A stretch of DNA of 13,634 bases, taken from positions 175 through 13,808 of the forward strand of contig DIWN01000052.1 of NCBI GenBank assembly GCA_002423495.1, written 5' to 3'. This DNA is from Anaerolineaceae bacterium UBA6105. GTDB lineage: Bacteria; Chloroflexota; Anaerolineae; Anaerolineales; Anaerolineaceae. Below the pieces are notes generated by a model. It was given only the letters and a program-made list of their open reading frames with translations. It did no database searches and was not told where the DNA came from. Positions 1 to 7,845 of the stretch are shown here, one piece after another; within the stretch, counting starts at the first letter, position 1, and every line of letters starts with the position of its first letter. The translations under genes were made by a program, and so were the position numbers.

Positions 1-573
1 GATTACATCGAAGCCATCTGGTTCAATGACGCCTATGTTTATGGCGGCCGCGCTGCCATCCCCACCATCAACTTTGGTGATGCCCCCAAACCCATGTTCG
101 AAAATCCGCCCAAGTGCTGGTTCAACCGACAGGGTAACTTTGTGACCACCTTCTTCCCTGAAGAAACTGTTCCAGGTGTGGACTACTCCTTCTTCTACCT
201 GCCTGGCATCAAGGAAGAACATGGCAGCCCAGTACTCGGCGCTGGCGACATCTATGCGGTCTTCAACGATCGTCCTGAAGTGCGCGCAGTCATCCAGTAC
301 TTCTCAACCGGTGAATCCCTCAAGGTTTGGGTTGAGCAGGGTGGCGCCATCCTGACCCACAACGATGCTTCTCTTGACTGGTATGTGGATCCTGTGACCC
401 GTGACGTAGCTGAAACCATCCGCAACGCCACAACCTTCCGCTTCGACGGCTCCGACCTAATGCCGGGTGCTGTTGGCGCAGGTACCTTCTGGAAGTACAT
501 GACCGATTACGTTTCCGGCTCAATCACGCGGCAGGAAGCCCTGCAGCAAATTGACGCCTCCTGGCCAGAATAA
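1..573 (+). CDS. Sugar ABC transporter substrate-binding protein, C-terminal part (5' end outside window)
   Basis: This frame is open from base 1 to the TAA at 571-573, giving the last 190 residues of a longer protein. The first visible ATG, at 94, is internal because coding sense continues upstream (DYIEAIWFNDAYVYGG...). The text is typical of the second lobe of a family 1 (MalE/AglE-type) solute-binding protein: NPPKCWFNRQGNF, a FFPEE segment, DYSFFYLPGI, VLGAGDIYAVFNDRPEV and the closing QEALQQIDASWPE helix. Such proteins capture alpha-glucosides outside the membrane and deliver them to the permeases encoded next. The CWFNRQ...F-P-E pattern resembles the alpha-glucoside binding protein AglE, which I recall but have not aligned. 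The signal peptide and N-lobe lie outside the window. The sugar bound (sucrose, trehalose, maltose) is inferred from the neighbouring enzymes only. Confidence 0.88.
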   Translation, partial: DYIEAIWFNDAYVYGGRAAIPTINFGDAPKPMFENPPKCWFNRQGNFVTTFFPEETVPGVDYSFFYLPGIKEEHGSPVLGAGDIYAVFNDRPEVRAVIQYFSTGESLKVWVEQGGAILTHNDASLDWYVDPVTRDVAETIRNATTFRFDGSDLMPGAVGAGTFWKYMTDYVSGSITRQEALQQIDASWPE

Positions 574-605
574 TTCTGAGACCAGAATAAGTTAGTATAA
601 AAAAC

Positions 606-640
606 TGGAGAGCAGGCACCAGATTCAAGTCTGCTCTCCA
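606..640 (+). promoter_or_regulatory. Intercistronic hairpin between binding protein and permease genes
   Basis: TGGAGAGCAGGC (606-617) pairs with GTCTGCTCTCCA (629-640): 12 bp with one G-U pair and an 11-base loop. The bases after it are AAACCATAAG, so there is no U-tract for classical intrinsic termination. Position and form resemble the hairpins between malE-type and malF-type genes, which stabilise the upstream message and lower permease expression. That role is inferred. Confidence 0.7.
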
Positions 641-675
641 AACCATAAGCTCCAAACAGCTAAGGAGGTGACTGG

Positions 676-1818
676 ATGAATGTAGTAGAAGCTAAAACAC
701 CAACACCAGATGGCAATAATTCGATAAACAAAATCCTGGCGTGGTTTGGCACCACTCTGGGTCAAATTCTGGTATCCATTATCGTCCCTGCACTGACATT
801 TTTGGTTTTGTGGCAGGGATATTTATTTCTTCAAAGAGCTAAAGCCCCTCAAATTGTACAAGTTTTAGTGGCGATTGTTTGGGGTGTTGGCGGGGTAGCC
901 TTGCTCTACGTGGTCACTAACTGGCTTGTTATGAAACTGCCCAAACGGATATCCAAAATACTGCAGCCTTTTGTTTTTGTAGGTCCTGCTGTGGTGATTA
1001 TGGCCTGGTTCCTGGCAATCCCGGTGTTTCGCTCACTGATCGCCAGTTTCCGCAACTACCTGGGCACGGAATGGGTCGGATTAGAAAATTACAAATTTGC
1101 TTTTACCGATCCGCGCATGCTTGAGACTTTCCGCAATAACTTGTTATGGCTGGTTTTTGGCACTGCTTTCAGCGTAGGATTGGGGTTGCTGATCGCAACC
1201 CTGGCAGACCGTACCAAAGCCGAAGTGATCTATAAATCAATCATTTTCACCCCCATGGCGATCTCTTTTGTCGGCGCGGGTGTGATCTGGAAGTTCATCT
1301 ACACCTACAAAGGTGTTGGCGTGGGAATCCAGGAAATCGGCTTGTTGAATGCAATCGTCACCGCACTGGGAGGCACGCCACAACCGTGGTTGAATCTCCC
1401 ACCGTGGAACAATTTTCTGCTCATTATCATCATGATCTGGCTGCAGACTGGCTATGCCATGGTGATTCTCTCCAGCGCTATCAAAGGAGTGCCAGCCGAA
1501 TTGTTGGAAGCGGCTCGCATCGATGGTGCCACCGAGATAAAAGCCTTTTTCTCAATCATTGTGCCCTATATTCAAGGGACCCTGCTGACGGTCACTACTA
1601 CCATCGTGATCTTCAGCCTGAAGACTTTTGATATCGTACGCGTGATGACAGGTGGTAATAACGGCACTAACGTGATTGCTAATGAGTTTTACCTGCAAAG
1701 CTTTACCTATACCGACGCGGGCAAGGCTTCGGCTATCGCTATTGTGTTGTTGTTGCTGGTAACGCCAATTATTTTCAATAACGTCAGCCAATTCAATAAA
1801 TCAAGAAGGGGGTTCTAA
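676..1818 (+). CDS. Sugar ABC transporter permease, MalF/AglF-like
   Basis: One of two membrane subunits forming the channel of an alpha-glucoside importer. The 380-residue protein shows about eight hydrophobic segments (near 31-52, 61-82, 98-118, 152-176, 188-208, 246-268, 300-318, 350-368). The cytoplasmic EAA loop that contacts the ATPase is intact at 279-297 (EAARIDGATEIKAFFSIIVP). Two extra N-terminal helices precede the six-helix core, as in MalF. The start is clear: TAAGGAGGTGA at 661-671 is a near-perfect Shine-Dalgarno site just ahead of ATG 676. The end overlaps the next permease by one base (TAATG), indicating translational coupling. PWLNLPPWNN and the FDIVRVMTGGNNGT stretch suit the AglF branch, but the exact sugar is not readable. 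No ATPase gene is visible in this locus, so a shared MsmK/UgpC-type ATPase encoded elsewhere is likely. Confidence 0.92.
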   Translation: MNVVEAKTPTPDGNNSINKILAWFGTTLGQILVSIIVPALTFLVLWQGYLFLQRAKAPQIVQVLVAIVWGVGGVALLYVVTNWLVMKLPKRISKILQPFVFVGPAVVIMAWFLAIPVFRSLIASFRNYLGTEWVGLENYKFAFTDPRMLETFRNNLLWLVFGTAFSVGLGLLIATLADRTKAEVIYKSIIFTPMAISFVGAGVIWKFIYTYKGVGVGIQEIGLLNAIVTALGGTPQPWLNLPPWNNFLLIIIMIWLQTGYAMVILSSAIKGVPAELLEAARIDGATEIKAFFSIIVPYIQGTLLTVTTTIVIFSLKTFDIVRVMTGGNNGTNVIANEFYLQSFTYTDAGKASAIAIVLLLLVTPIIFNNVSQFNKSRRGF

Positions 1819-2921
1819 TGGCTAAGAAAACCTTAAAAACCGCCAAGCAAAAATCCACCTTTTGGAACAATTTCATCCTGATCGTGATTTGTGTAATCTG
1901 GTTGGTTCCAATACTTGGTATTCTGATCACCTCATTCCGCCCCAGCGAAGAGATTTTCCGCAGTGGCTGGTGGAACGTGTTCCCCCACAAAGAGAATGTT
2001 GAGGTTGAGCGCATCGTCCTGCCGGAATCCGTAGACCTAGACGGTTCCTTTGAAATATTAGGCAAAACCGCCACATTCGAAGAGTTTCGCAATACAGTTG
2101 AATTGGATGACGGCCGTCTGATTACCTGGTATGGCAACAAACGCACTCGCACTGCGATTATTTCTGAGGTGCGGTGGGTCGGCTTTGCCACCAATCTGAC
2201 CTTAAAAAACTACTCGGATGTCATCGGTGGAAAAACGATCAGCTATAAAAACGCTGAAGGTCAAACCATCACCCGCACCGGCAATAACCTGGGTGGCGCT
2301 TTCCTCAACTCGCTGGCAGTCTCCATTCCAGGTACGATTATCCCAATCCTGATCGCGGCATTCGCCGCCTTCGGTTTTGCCTGGTTGGAATTCCCCGGGC
2401 GGAACACCGTCTTCACCATTATTGTGGCTTTGCTGGTAGTACCCTTGCAAATTGCCCTGGTCCCGGTCCTCAAGGACTATGTGAACATGGGGCTCAATGG
2501 TACGTTTTTGGGCATCTGGTTGGCGCACACTGGCTTTGGTTTGCCGTTGGCTACCTACCTGCTCTTCAATTACATCAGTACTATTCCCCGTGAATTGTTG
2601 GAATCGTCCTACATTGACGGAGCTTCCAATTTCACCATCTTTACCAAACTGATCCTGCCGCTGTCTGTTCCAGCTTTGGCATCCTTTGCTATCTTCCAGT
2701 TCTTGTGGCTCTGGAACGACTACCTGGTCGCCCTGGTCTTCCTGGGAGAGAAAAACCAGACAGTAACCATCGCGGTTGCGCGTTTGGTTGGAGAAAAAGG
2801 ACAGGACTGGCACTTGATGACCTCGGCAGCTTTTGTCAGTATGATCCTGCCGTTGCTTGTCTTCCTCGGATTGCAACGTTACTTTGTGCGCGGCATGATG
2901 GCTGGTTCGGTCAAAGGTTAG
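1818..2921 (+). CDS. Sugar ABC transporter permease, MalG/AglG-like
   Basis: Second channel subunit of the same importer, 367 residues, starting at the ATG that shares base 1818 with the previous stop; AAGAAGGGGG upstream serves as ribosome site. A first helix at about 18-40 is followed by an external insertion of about 120 residues (41-160, with VEVERIVLP, DDGRLITWYGNK and TLKNYSDVIGG). Five more helices follow. The EAA loop is at 260-281 (LLESSYIDGASNFTIFTKLILP), diverged at its first positions but with the invariant DGA. The C-terminus LQRYFVRGMMAGSVKG is the usual MalG-type end, which in MalG reaches into the ATPase dimer. MalG proteins of about 280 residues lack such a long loop; the length matches AglG-type alpha-glucoside permeases as I recall them. 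The loop probably touches the binding protein (inference). Confidence 0.92.
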   Translation: MAKKTLKTAKQKSTFWNNFILIVICVIWLVPILGILITSFRPSEEIFRSGWWNVFPHKENVEVERIVLPESVDLDGSFEILGKTATFEEFRNTVELDDGRLITWYGNKRTRTAIISEVRWVGFATNLTLKNYSDVIGGKTISYKNAEGQTITRTGNNLGGAFLNSLAVSIPGTIIPILIAAFAAFGFAWLEFPGRNTVFTIIVALLVVPLQIALVPVLKDYVNMGLNGTFLGIWLAHTGFGLPLATYLLFNYISTIPRELLESSYIDGASNFTIFTKLILPLSVPALASFAIFQFLWLWNDYLVALVFLGEKNQTVTIAVARLVGEKGQDWHLMTSAAFVSMILPLLVFLGLQRYFVRGMMAGSVKG

Positions 2922-2930
2922 CTCTTAATT

Positions 2931-2961
2931 ATCACGCTGGTTCTTTTGGAGCCAGCGTGAT
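2931..2961 (+). terminator. Hairpin after the permease genes, probable terminator
   Basis: ATCACGCTGG (2931-2940) and CCAGCGTGAT (2952-2961) are perfect complements. Inner pairs (T-G, T-A, C-G) extend the stem to 13 bp around a 5-base TTTTG loop. TTGATTTAAC follows, a weak U-rich tail. It begins 9 bases after the permease stop. Full or partial termination would separate the transporter from treS. Confidence 0.7.
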
Positions 2962-3106
2962 TGATTTAACAGAACCCTTGCCTATGGTTTGATGCGGGAG
3001 CTTGGTTCATAACGCCGGCGGAAATTTATTTCCATGCCTGTTATGTGTTGACCCCTCCTGCTAAGTGACTGATGTTTAATTAAACGAACAATGCGAGAGG
3101 TGCGCC
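2962..3106 (+). promoter_or_regulatory. Probable promoter/operator region of treS
   Basis: These 145 bases lie between the hairpin and treS. They contain the palindrome GCCGGC (3014-3019) abutting GGAAATTTATTTCC (3020-3033), symmetric except for its central TT, which could bind a dimeric regulator. TTGACC at 3048-3053 resembles a -35 box, but no convincing -10 sits at normal spacing (TTTAAT at 3075-3080 is 21 bases away). TTTAATTAAA (3075-3084) is also self-complementary. GAGAGGTG just before the ATG gives the ribosome site. Confidence 0.35.
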
Positions 3107-4798
3107 ATGCTTCAAAAAACCCCGTGGTACAAAGATGCCATCTTCATGGAGCTTAACACCCGCGCCTATAAGGATTCCGATGCTGATGGCTGGGGGGACC
3201 TGCCGGGGTTGACTTCCAAACTGGACTACATCAGGGACCTGGGGGTGGACGCGATCTGGTTGTTACCGATCATGCCTTCTCCACTGCGGGATGATGGCTA
3301 TGACGTGAGCGATTTTTGTGACATTTTCCCTGCTTATGGCAACCTGGACGATTTCAAGAAGCTGATTGAACAGGCCCACGAACGGGGTCTGAAGATTATC
3401 GTGGAAATCATTCCAAACCACACCTCCGATCAACACCTGTGGTTCCAGGCCTCGCATGATCCCCAGCACCCCGAACACGCAAAATATCGGGATTGGTACG
3501 TATGGTCTGATACTGATCAGAAGTATAAAGACGCGAGGATCATTTTTACTGACACGGAAACTTCCAACTGGACCTTTGACCCTCTGAGAGGGCAGTACTT
3601 CTGGCACAGGTTTTATTCAACCCAGCCTGATTTGAATTATGACAACGAAGAAGTCAAGCAGGCGATGCTGGATGTGGTCAAGTTTTGGATTGATTTGGGC
3701 GCAGATGGCTTGCGCGTGGATGCGCCGCCATATCTGTTTGAACGGGAAGGGACGAACTGCGAGAATCTGCCCGAAACCCACGAATATCTGAAACGCATGC
3801 GCAGGTTTGTGGATGAATACAGCCCCAACACGCTCTTGCTGAGCGAAGCCAATCAGTGGCCAGAGGACGTCATTGAATATTTTGGCGACGGCGATGAGAT
3901 GCACATGAACTTCCATTTTCCGCTGATGCCGCGGCTTTTTATGGCGCTGGCGAAAGCAAACCGCACGCCAATTGAAGAAATTCTGGCACGCACGCCGGTT
4001 TTGCCGGAAGGCTGCCAATGGGGGAGCTTCTTGCGCTGCCATGATGAACTGACGCTCGAGATGGTAACCCCACAAGAGCGGCAGTGGATGTGGGAGTTTT
4101 ACGCGCCAGATCCAAAGCAGCGCATCAACATGGGCATCCGGCGAAGGTTGGCGCCCTTGCTGGATAATAACCAGCGGAAAATCTTGTTGATGCACTCAAT
4201 GCTGCTGACTATGGTGGGATCACCCTTCCTATACTATGGCGATGAAATTGGCATGGGTGATAACGTGGACCTGTTTGATCGCAACGGACTGCGCACGCCA
4301 ATGCAGTGGGATGGCTCGCTGAACGCTGGTTTTTCAGACGCTGACCCAGAAAAACTCTACGCGCCTATTATAAAAGATGAAGTTTACGGTTATCAGTGGG
4401 TGAACGTGGCCGCGCAGGAAGCTGACCCAGATTCATTGCTCAACCACCTGCGGCACATGATCGGGGTGCGCAAGCAACACACGCTTTTTGGCAGAGGGGA
4501 CTTTGCCTGGAAAACCTTCAATTTTGATTCCAAGGCTGTTGTGGCGTACCAGCGATCCTGGCAAGGGGAGCGGGTGGTGGTGCTGAACAACCTGAGCGGT
4601 GAGGAGGTTGACGGCTGGATCCCGGAGACAGCACTGAGTTTCGAAGATCTTCTGACTGGAGAAATAATCCTGCCTGGAGATTACACGCTCAAGCCCTATG
4701 GATATGTTTGGCTGAAACCAGTGGGTCCGGACCGCCCTAACATTCCGACTGGTCCCAACGCCCCACAACCCGGCTATTTGGGATCAGATAAGCAGTAA
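3107..4798 (+). CDS. treS: Trehalose synthase (maltose alpha-D-glucosyltransferase), GH13
   Basis: Interconverts maltose and trehalose by intramolecular transglucosylation in the cytoplasm, without cofactor or ATP. The 563-residue protein is a full GH13 barrel plus C-terminal beta domain. Family motifs are in order: VDAIWLLPIMPSPLRDDGYD (48-66), NHTSDQH (104-110), GLRVDAPPYL with nucleophile Asp205, LLSEANQWPEDV with acid/base Glu247, and RCHDELTLE with transition-state Asp313. TreS-specific stretches include EREGTNCENLPETHE (212-226) and NGLRTPMQWD (393-402). No maltokinase domain is fused at the C-terminus; the protein ends shortly after the beta domain with a proline-rich tail (GPDRPNIPTGPNAPQP). 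TreS enzymes can also isomerise sucrose to trehalulose weakly, relevant beside amylosucrase. Plain alpha-glucosidase or oligo-1,6-glucosidase is less likely, because the ENLPETHE and SEANQWPEDV segments are TreS hallmarks. Confidence 0.93.
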   Translation: MLQKTPWYKDAIFMELNTRAYKDSDADGWGDLPGLTSKLDYIRDLGVDAIWLLPIMPSPLRDDGYDVSDFCDIFPAYGNLDDFKKLIEQAHERGLKIIVEIIPNHTSDQHLWFQASHDPQHPEHAKYRDWYVWSDTDQKYKDARIIFTDTETSNWTFDPLRGQYFWHRFYSTQPDLNYDNEEVKQAMLDVVKFWIDLGADGLRVDAPPYLFEREGTNCENLPETHEYLKRMRRFVDEYSPNTLLLSEANQWPEDVIEYFGDGDEMHMNFHFPLMPRLFMALAKANRTPIEEILARTPVLPEGCQWGSFLRCHDELTLEMVTPQERQWMWEFYAPDPKQRINMGIRRRLAPLLDNNQRKILLMHSMLLTMVGSPFLYYGDEIGMGDNVDLFDRNGLRTPMQWDGSLNAGFSDADPEKLYAPIIKDEVYGYQWVNVAAQEADPDSLLNHLRHMIGVRKQHTLFGRGDFAWKTFNFDSKAVVAYQRSWQGERVVVLNNLSGEEVDGWIPETALSFEDLLTGEIILPGDYTLKPYGYVWLKPVGPDRPNIPTGPNAPQPGYLGSDKQ

Positions 4799-4996
4799 TG
4801 CCTTTCAGCATGGAGTGATCTGCATGGGACAAGCCTCAAAGAATATTCTGCGCAAAAACAGCCGTCAGGCTGAGCTAAGCGCCGTTGGGCGAAGAGCTAA
4901 AAACCGTTTGATAGAGTATCCCTCTTTGCTATCTCCTTCATTTCACTTTTTCTACATTTTTACGACTCAATTATCCTTCTACATCGGAGGTCACTC
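4799..4996 (+). other. Gap between treS and fructokinase with small hairpins
   Basis: No real gene is seen in these 198 bases. CAGCC/GGCTG (4859-4872) forms a short hairpin. CGCC-GTTG-GGCG follows, flanked by AGCT on both sides (about 4874-4899), and then AAAAACC. The last 70 bases are pyrimidine-rich (CTCTTTGCTATCTCC...). GGAGG at 4986-4990 is the ribosome site of the next gene. The length of the gap allows a separate promoter for the fructokinase-amylosucrase pair, but I see no convincing -35/-10 pair. Confidence 0.4.
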
Positions 4997-5902
4997 ATGA
5001 CTCAGACTCTATTTGCCAGCATTGAAGGCGGTGGAACAAAGTTTGTCTGTGCGGTTGCGGACGAAAACAACCACATCCTGGCCGAAACGCGCATCCCCAC
5101 CACCAGTCCTGAGCAAACCCTTTCGGCTTGCGCGGTATTTTTCCAGCAGCAAAAGGAGCTTGGTGAAATTAAATCTCTGGGCATTGCTTGTTTCGGACCG
5201 CTGGATCCCCGACCTGATTCAGAGGGATATGGGCACATTCTTGCCACCCCCAAGCCCGGCTGGGCCGGTGCGGATGTGGTGGGTTTTTTCAAGCAAAGGT
5301 TCGATCTGCCTATCGCTTTCGACACAGATGTCAACGGTGCGGTTCTGGCCGAGTCCCTTTGGGGAGCGGGCAAAGGGCTGAAAAATCTGGTCTATTTCAC
5401 CATCGGCACCGGGATTGGCGGCGGTGTGATTGCCGAAGGCAATCTTGTGCATGGCTTTTTGCATCCAGAGATGGGGCACATGATGTTGGCGCGCGACCCT
5501 GAGCGGGACCCCTTCCCCGGGAGTTGTCCCTTCCACGGTACCTGTTTTGAGGGACTGGCTTCGGGTCCGGCAATCGAAAAACGCTGGGGATTAAAAGGTG
5601 ACCAGCTGCCCCCAGAGCACCCTGCCTGGGCTTTGGAGGCCCATTACATCGCCCTGGCACTGGTCTCTGTGACTTGCGCCCTCGCCCCTGAAAGAATCAT
5701 CCTGGGCGGCGGTGTTATGGCGCAGGAACAGCTGCTACCGATGATCCGGGAGGACTTCCAGGGCTTGTTAAACGGATACATGCAGACTCCCCTGATCACC
5801 CAGCATCTTGAATCCTATATCGTTCTGACTGGCCTGGCAGGTAAAGCGGGCTTGTATGGCGCATTTGCCCTGGCGCACCAGGCTTTGGAGGCGAATCAAT
5901 GA
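4997..5902 (+). CDS. ROK-family fructokinase (zinc-containing)
   Basis: Phosphorylates fructose to fructose 6-phosphate with ATP, so it would use the fructose freed by the amylosucrase encoded next. The 301-residue protein starts with the phosphate loop FASIEGGGTKFVCAV (6-20). Asp111 in FDTDVNGAVLAE (108-119) is the expected catalytic base. TIGTGIGGGVI (135-145) is the ROK ATP/sugar segment. HPEMGHM then GSCPFHGTCFEGLASGPAIE carries the zinc set His161, Cys177, His180, Cys183, as in the Bacillus YdhR/GmuE fructokinase. LGGGVM (236-241) is the late ROK glycine motif. GGAGG at 4986-4990, six bases ahead, fixes the ATG. The stop overlaps the next start (ATGA), a sign of translational coupling. 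The EGGGTKF variant and close match to YdhR favour fructose (or mannose) over glucose; substrate is from family and context. Confidence 0.9.
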   Translation: MTQTLFASIEGGGTKFVCAVADENNHILAETRIPTTSPEQTLSACAVFFQQQKELGEIKSLGIACFGPLDPRPDSEGYGHILATPKPGWAGADVVGFFKQRFDLPIAFDTDVNGAVLAESLWGAGKGLKNLVYFTIGTGIGGGVIAEGNLVHGFLHPEMGHMMLARDPERDPFPGSCPFHGTCFEGLASGPAIEKRWGLKGDQLPPEHPAWALEAHYIALALVSVTCALAPERIILGGGVMAQEQLLPMIREDFQGLLNGYMQTPLITQHLESYIVLTGLAGKAGLYGAFALAHQALEANQ

Positions 5903-7845
5903 AAGCCGGGATTTTAGACCTCCATCGCGAAGCCGGCCGCGTGCTGGCACGTCTTTTACCAAGCCTGGAACAGGAACGGGCGGTCTCCATTAAACAAGAC
6001 CCACAAGCCTGGAAAACATTTGTCCGGCATCTCGATACTCATTTTGAACACCTGTTCCGACTTTATCATGTGCTTTATGGCAAACGCTACGACATGCTCT
6101 TCCACCTTGAAAATCTATTGAAGAGCATGGCTGAGGCTGCCTTTGAAAGGCCTGTGGATTTGCGCGAACTTGACCAGCAGCGGGAGCAGAATCCACTTTG
6201 GTTCCAATCCAACCAGGTCTTGGGCGGCGTGTGTTATGTGGATCTTTTTGCAGGCAACCTGGAAGGCATCCGCGCCAAAATCCCCTATTTCAAAGAGCTT
6301 GGGCTGACATATTTGCACCTCATGCCCTTCTTCAAAATGCCTGAACCCGAAAATGATGGCGGCTATGCCGTCAGCTCTTTCCGGGAAGTTCACCCACCCC
6401 TGGGCACCATGGCCGAATTGGCCCAACTCTCGCAGGAATTGCGCTCCGCAGGCATCAGCCTTGTCCTGGACCTGGTGATCAACCATACCTCCGATGAACA
6501 TGAATGGGCACTCAAAGCCAAAGCAGGCGACCCGGATTACCGCGACATGTACGGCATCTTCCCGGACCGGACTGTGCCCGATCTTTACGAAAAAAATCTG
6601 AGGGAAATTTTTCCGGACGAACACCCGGGAGCTTTTACCTGGTTTGAAGACATTCAATCCTGGGTGTGGACCACTTTTCATTCCTATCAATGGGATCTGG
6701 ATTACAGCAACCCGGTTGTCTTTAACCGGATGAGCGAAGAAATGCTCTTCCTTGCCAACCAGGGAGTGGAGATCTTCCGGCTGGATGCGGTTGCCTTCAT
6801 CTGGAAAGAACTGGGCACTTCCTGCGAAAATCTCCCGGAGGCGCATACTATATTGCAGGGCTTCAATGCCATCATGTGTGTGGTTGCCCCTTCCATCCTC
6901 TTCAAATCTGAAGCCATCGTGCATCCGGATGAGGTGATCAAATACATATCCCCTTTGGAATGCCAGCTTTCCTATAACCCCCTGTTGATGGCGCTGCTCT
7001 GGAACAGCCTGGCAACGCGCGAGGTCAATTTGCTTTCGCAGGCACTGGAAGAAAGATTTGCCCTTCCCCTGGGGACCGCCTGGGTCAATTACGTACGCTG
7101 TCACGATGATATCGGCTGGACTTTTTCGGATGAGGATGCCGCCAGATTGGGCATCAATGGCTACGACCACCGACGCTTTTTGAACGAGTTCTACCGGGGT
7201 CGATTCACGGGCAGTTTCGCGCGCGGAGTTCCATTCCAGGAGAACCCCAAAACAGGCGATTGCCGCATTTCAGGCACTTGCGCCTCACTGGCGGGGCTTG
7301 AAAAAGCCTTGACTGAAGAAGGTCCGGAGGAAGTCGAGTTAGCCATCAAACGCATCCTTCTGCTGCATTTCGTGGTCATGACTGCCGGCGGGGTTCCCCT
7401 GATTTATCTGGGAGATGAAATCGCTACTTTGAATGACTACAGCTACCTGGAGGATCCCAAACATAAAAATGACAGCCGCTGGGTGCACCGACCTGCTGCT
7501 GACCCTGAGCGTTACTCACAACGGACGGATCCTGCTACCTTGCCCGGACGCGTCTTTCAGCACATGCGCGAATTGATCGAGCTGCGTAAGAGCTTGCCTG
7601 GTTTAGCTGGAGGCAAACTGGAAGTGATCGATACCCGCAGCGGGTCTGTGTTGGGCTTTGCCCGGATTCATCAGGGCGAGCGACTGCTGATCCTGGTGAA
7701 CTTCAGCGAACGCGAACACGCCATCCCCGAATGGGTGGTCCGGGAAAACATGCTTGATCATAAAAAGGTTCTGTTTGGCGAACCGGAATTCACGGAAAAC
7801 AGCACGCTCTGGCTCCCGCCCTACGCCTGCGTCGTGTTTGGGTAA
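5899..7845 (+). CDS. Amylosucrase, GH13 subfamily 4
   Basis: Uses sucrose as glucosyl donor to build alpha-1,4-glucan, releasing fructose; also hydrolyses and isomerises sucrose. The 648-residue length fits the family (Neisseria polysaccharea enzyme 636). An all-helical N-terminal domain (about 1-95) precedes the barrel. Motifs are DGGYAVSSFREVHPPLGT (153-170), DLVINHTSDEHEWA (191-204), EIFRLDAVAFIWKE with nucleophile Asp296, FKSEAIVHPDEV with acid/base Glu338, RCHDDIGWTF with Asp403, and DSRWVHRP after the late barrel. The catalytic residues sit at a constant offset of 10 from the recalled Neisseria numbers 286/328/393. No signal peptide is visible, so it acts on imported sucrose in the cytoplasm. 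It starts within the fructokinase stop (ATGA), with GGAG at 5887-5890 upstream. Sucrose hydrolase-type relatives remain possible, but polymer synthesis is the usual activity. Confidence 0.93.
   Translation: MKAGILDLHREAGRVLARLLPSLEQERAVSIKQDPQAWKTFVRHLDTHFEHLFRLYHVLYGKRYDMLFHLENLLKSMAEAAFERPVDLRELDQQREQNPLWFQSNQVLGGVCYVDLFAGNLEGIRAKIPYFKELGLTYLHLMPFFKMPEPENDGGYAVSSFREVHPPLGTMAELAQLSQELRSAGISLVLDLVINHTSDEHEWALKAKAGDPDYRDMYGIFPDRTVPDLYEKNLREIFPDEHPGAFTWFEDIQSWVWTTFHSYQWDLDYSNPVVFNRMSEEMLFLANQGVEIFRLDAVAFIWKELGTSCENLPEAHTILQGFNAIMCVVAPSILFKSEAIVHPDEVIKYISPLECQLSYNPLLMALLWNSLATREVNLLSQALEERFALPLGTAWVNYVRCHDDIGWTFSDEDAARLGINGYDHRRFLNEFYRGRFTGSFARGVPFQENPKTGDCRISGTCASLAGLEKALTEEGPEEVELAIKRILLLHFVVMTAGGVPLIYLGDEIATLNDYSYLEDPKHKNDSRWVHRPAADPERYSQRTDPATLPGRVFQHMRELIELRKSLPGLAGGKLEVIDTRSGSVLGFARIHQGERLLILVNFSEREHAIPEWVVRENMLDHKKVLFGEPEFTENSTLWLPPYACVVFG

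Noticed and set aside
4815..5000. Small + strand open frame of 61 codons between treS and fructokinase
   Set aside because: No ribosome site, mixed low-quality composition, and it runs over the fructokinase ribosome site and start. More likely non-coding leader.
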